Source: Ianthella basta
Lineage: Eukaryota; Porifera; Demospongiae; Verongiida; Ianthellidae
DNA: 64,000 bases
Direction: 5' to 3'
NCBI GenBank assembly: GCA_964019415.1
Contig: OZ025886.1
Location: forward strand, 1,971,884-2,035,883
Shown: piece by piece, positions 60,541-64,000 of the stretch
Position numbering within the stretch: the first letter of the stretch is position 1
Layout: every line of letters begins with the position of its first letter
Notes under the pieces: model-generated
Told to the model about the DNA's origin: nothing
The model's input: the letters and a program-made list of their open reading frames with translations, nothing else
The model's database searches: none
Position numbers and translations under genes: made by a program

Positions 60541-61878
60541 AATTTACTTTCAATTTAAAAGAGTCATTTGCTGCTTGGGGGGTAGCCAATGTTTGGTCGA
60601 AATAATGTATAGCTTGTTGGGTACCGTGGAAGATCACTATGTTGCTAGTCTCGTACCCATATCCACATGTGCCGCCACATCCAGTACCTTTTGCAGCGGG
60701 GCACATGTGGTCTGGATACAAGATTGTTGTGTTGCCAGTTATTTCCTTTGAAGGTCATGAACTTAAGTAGAACAGCATAAGAAATTGAATGCTATAAATT
60801 TTCAGTATAGTAAGAACCTATAATTAATAAGTCTAATGACTATATAATATTCGTAGATTATAATTTGGTTGGTACAATTATATATTGATATTATGTATGC
60901 ATGCACCATATGTCTTACTGTATACTGGATCGAGGTCCATGGACAGAAATGAAAAGTGGGTATGCCCGCTATGTACATGGCTATTGCATAAGTATGCAAG
61001 AGTCCAGTTTTTGCTACTTCATGAAGCACCAGATTGTAATGGCACAGATGTCATGTAGTGAATTGCCAGGTGCACGTGGTCACATTTCTAATCGTTTTGA
61101 GATCTTAGTCATTTGAATACAGCAATTTGAGCTGTTTAGATAACCCTCTTTTTGTGTTCATGCATTACCATGGAGATGCTTTTCAGTATCAATCAATCTT
61201 ATATAGTTTGAAGTAGGTTCCAGAAAGTGCATGTAGGCTGGATGAGCTAGGGTTTTCAATGGATTGCACTGGTTGCACTGCAGGTTGTATACATACTGTG
61301 TAATTATGGAAGTGCAATTACAATTATGGCAGTCAGCAAAAAGGGAAGAGCTAAAGCTTATGGTTTAAACCATCAGGGGTGACCTTGGCCCCCACATACT
61401 CATGATCACTTGCCCCTAATGTTGGCAGATCTCCTCAAAGGAATTTGAAATTGAAAGTGGAGTGACAAGGCAGCAGGACTTGAGGCCAGTCAGCGACCTG
61501 TTCCCCATGTACATGACACTTTCTATATGTTCGTTGTCATAATTATTATCTAAGCATTATAGCATTGTTTTGTAGTGTCTTGTAGAAATAGTGCAGATCG
61601 AATCATACATACGTAAGTCACAGACACCTTTGCAGACAAAGATAATCATAATATTATATTGTAATAATGGTCTCTGCTTAGAGGATGAAAAAGCACAACA
61701 TAATACAATTGAAAGCCCAGCATTGCCATGCAAATGAATAGATATGAACAGATAAAATGAGGAGAGGGTGTCATATGTGCATTTTTACTTGCTGTATAAT
61801 CATGCATTGTTATAGTGTAAAGTCTGTAGGCTGCTGGTACATATACATGCACATCAAACAGAACAAGTTCGAGCAAGT
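60541..61878. other. Intergenic stretch, no gene recognised
   Basis: AT-rich unique sequence. A short open plus-strand stretch after TTGGCAG (about 61430-61520) resembles an exon but has no partner or known motif. Confidence 0.4.
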
Positions 61879-63021
61879 TCAAATCGATGGTGAGCAGTGC
61901 TCCTCGGAATAGGCTTGAATGACATGTCGATCGGCAGTGCGTAGTGCCTCCTCTTTGGCTCTCCACCAACGACCATTCTTAAAATAAAGGCTCGCAGATT
62001 GTTCAAGAGAGCGATGATAAAGGGCATACATACGCTCTTTCTGCTCCTGGGAAGTTGCAGCTTTGCTAGCTCGCAAATAGTAATTGGCACTTACGCTGTG
62101 GAACCAAGCTCGATCATACAATAGTATTTCGGAATCCCTCTGCCATAAGTGCTGCTTGATTTTTGCATACAGGCTTTCAATCCTTAGGTACAGCTTCGTA
62201 CGAAATGCTGCGAACCCATGGCACATCATGAGGTAATCTTCAACAATCATCAGTAGCCTGAAAGCACTGATCATTGCCGCAAATGTATCAGCCCTGGCCC
62301 AATCATCCTCAAGAGTTTTTATTAGCCGAAGAGTCTCGATTGCATACTCATAAACTTGCATAATCACATTTACTGAGAGAGTGTGCTCTTTCTCATTAAC
62401 TTCATAGATCCACCGGCCAATGGTCACAGTGTAGTAAGGAGCTAGGAAGAAGTTATCAGGATCAAGCTTCTTCATGTCATTGTAGCAGGCTCTCACCTTT
62501 GCAAGTGCAGTTTTTTGATCAGCAAACTTAATGCCCCAAGCAACTGCATACTGTGCCATGAAACGGGCTATTTCATAGTCAGGAGTATGACGATCCTCAT
62601 GCATCTGTTGCCACAGTTGTTTCCAATGTGCAGACAGGTGTGCGATGGTTTCAGGGGTGCTAACAGTACCAAATGACATGGTGCTTGCTTTAACCAATGG
62701 ATGGACACTGTCACTTGCTACACAAATGCGCCAAGCCGCATGAGCAGCTTCAACATTGTTTCCAAGGAGTTTACGACTGGAACGGTAATGCGCAATTAAC
62801 CCTTCTCCACTACAGCTCACCCTGCGAAAGAAATATTGTAAACCAAATGGTTGCAGTGAATGAACAGGAACCCTAGGTACTAGCTCTTGAGACCCATGTG
62901 ATCCTTGGCAGCTTTCCTGTTGAGCAGCATATGCAGAGAGTGCTACTGGTTCCTCGTCAGTTGGCTCATATTCATGAACTACTTGTCGACCTGGTACATT
63001 ATCAGTTATTGGATCAGACAT
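61879..63021 (-). CDS. TPR-like family protein E, diverged member
   Basis: The open frame gives 380 aa from the first good ATG (MSDPITDN). The frame stays open upstream to about 63099, so a spliced 5' exon is possible. It aligns over its length with A to D: SSRKLLGNNVEAAHAAW, FGTVSTPET, DPDNFFLAPYYTVTIGRWIYE, DDWARADTF, YDRAWFHSVSANYY and KNGRWWRAKEEAL. The family-constant NFFLxPxYTVTIGRWIY block is the best preserved and may mark the functional core. It has an insertion near the C-terminus (ASKAATSQEQKERMYALYHR). No CRE was found upstream and no GGT lies beside it in the window. It appears intact and is probably an ancient paralog. Confidence 0.82.
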   Translation of the reverse strand: MSDPITDNVPGRQVVHEYEPTDEEPVALSAYAAQQESCQGSHGSQELVPRVPVHSLQPFGLQYFFRRVSCSGEGLIAHYRSSRKLLGNNVEAAHAAWRICVASDSVHPLVKASTMSFGTVSTPETIAHLSAHWKQLWQQMHEDRHTPDYEIARFMAQYAVAWGIKFADQKTALAKVRACYNDMKKLDPDNFFLAPYYTVTIGRWIYEVNEKEHTLSVNVIMQVYEYAIETLRLIKTLEDDWARADTFAAMISAFRLLMIVEDYLMMCHGFAAFRTKLYLRIESLYAKIKQHLWQRDSEILLYDRAWFHSVSANYYLRASKAATSQEQKERMYALYHRSLEQSASLYFKNGRWWRAKEEALRTADRHVIQAYSEEHCSPSI

Positions 63022-64000
63022 GGTAGTACCAGATATGTTGATGCGCTGGAAAGTCCCAGAGCTCAGTATATATGTTATACTTGCTGGCTTCCTTCTCACC
63101 TTCAGTACAGAACTGGTTTAGCAATATAGAGCCACCTGCAGTACTGGCCTCGACCTGCAGAAATAACAAAGAAACTTCAGTCAGACTCTCCTAAAGACTT
63201 TCAATGGTTTCCTAAGAGTTTATATAAACAGCATCTCTCTTTTATCCTAAAGATCCTTCTTGATAGCTAGGTGAACAGGCAGAGGGACTGGGTAGTTTGC
63301 TAATTGATTTGTCGGAACCGACCAATGGGCTTTCAGTTTTCCTGAATCAAGTCAGTTATGGATATACATGTAGTTTGCAGCTGTCAGCTCAAAAAGGTAT
63401 AGTTGTGCAGGCTTTAATTAAACTGCCAAGTGGCCAGTAGCCAGGCTGACATTTTCTCAGACTCCGTGCTCCCAAAAGACAGTCTGGGAAATAACAGCCA
63501 AATGTTGCTATGACCTTGGACCATTGATACAAGCAAAATGACAGTCAGTCATACAAATCTAGGGCCCTTCTTGGGCAGTACAAGCACTTCTCCTATGATG
63601 AATGCATTGGTGCCTGTATACTATTCATGGGCAGTTGCACGTCAACACTACAAGGTGGCATATCCATCCATGCACAGGCTCACACCCAGGAGCCCGCCAT
63701 TCAGGCTGGGAAAACAGCCAGACCAGCAAAAACTGCTATTGTACATATTGATAGTTTAGGTTTGTGGTTACCCATCTATGGAAAGTCCCTCCTTTGTGGC
63801 TATTCAGTACTAATGGATAGTTTGAACCCTTGAACTAACATAATTAAAGCTTGTGTACTAATCTGTTTGGATGATCAGCCTCAACCAAGTTAACATGCTT
63901 GTAGTTAACTACACCCTGAATGCCAAGCAAAACAATAACATTATTGTTTTGTAACTTGGTCGCTTACGGGTATAAGTGTATAGCTACTTTTTGCTGATAC
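63022..64000. other. Right edge, no gene recognised
   Basis: This is the presumed upstream region of TPR-like E. Only short chance frames are present. Confidence 0.4.

Noticed and set aside
61430..61520. Exon-like open stretch after TTGGCAG
   Set aside because: Short, no partner exon and no known motif.

Overview
The window is eukaryotic and most likely from a marine demosponge such as Amphimedon. This is an inference from the gene content: short-intron genes with GT-AG junctions, a DEATH-NACHT-LRR gene of the type expanded in sponges, RTE and CR1/L2-like LINEs, and many small inverted-repeat transposons. No RNA gene, CRISPR array or prokaryotic feature was found.

The backbone is a locally duplicated cassette on the minus strand: a gamma-glutamyltransferase (GGT) gene followed downstream by a two-exon gene for an alpha-helical protein of about 400 residues that I do not recognise ('TPR-like family' below). 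Copy A (1-10885) and copy B (44807-56690) are near-identical segmental duplicates. Copy C (30973-41492) is older and more diverged. A TPR-like gene without its own GGT (D, 43196-44629) lies beside the B junction, and a distant fifth member (E, 61879-63021) lies near the right end. GGT-B (673 aa, six exons) is complete. GGT-C (641 aa) joins in frame but its exon 4 is duplicated and both versions are damaged. GGT-A has no first exon, because the duplication stopped inside a small transposon in intron 1. The four closest TPR-like genes all carry a perfect TGACGTCA (CRE) upstream of a tiny first coding exon.

On the plus strand, 17672-29061 holds a six-exon DEATH-NACHT-LRR (NLR) gene whose exon phases join into a 905-residue reading frame. 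Its last intron (6.5 kb) holds an RTE-like LINE, a CR1/L2-like LINE and a small hairpin element. A decayed copy of one of its LRR exons at 60316-60540, beyond the 5' end of GGT-B, suggests that the ancestral repeated block was TPR-like + GGT + NLR.

The stretch 10.9-17.2 kb is a transposon nest. Several elements have termini starting TAGTC and perfect 9-bp target duplications, and they sit inside one another. One carries a RecQ-helicase fragment. Others of the same family are only 65 and 34 bp long. A 637-bp relative at 16152-16787 has an empty paralogous site at 39559-39567. Other notable items are a 57-bp minisatellite that changed length between A and B, an indel with STPR-type repeats present only in B, and a long hairpin in GGT-B intron 1 with hammerhead-ribozyme-like cores in both arms.
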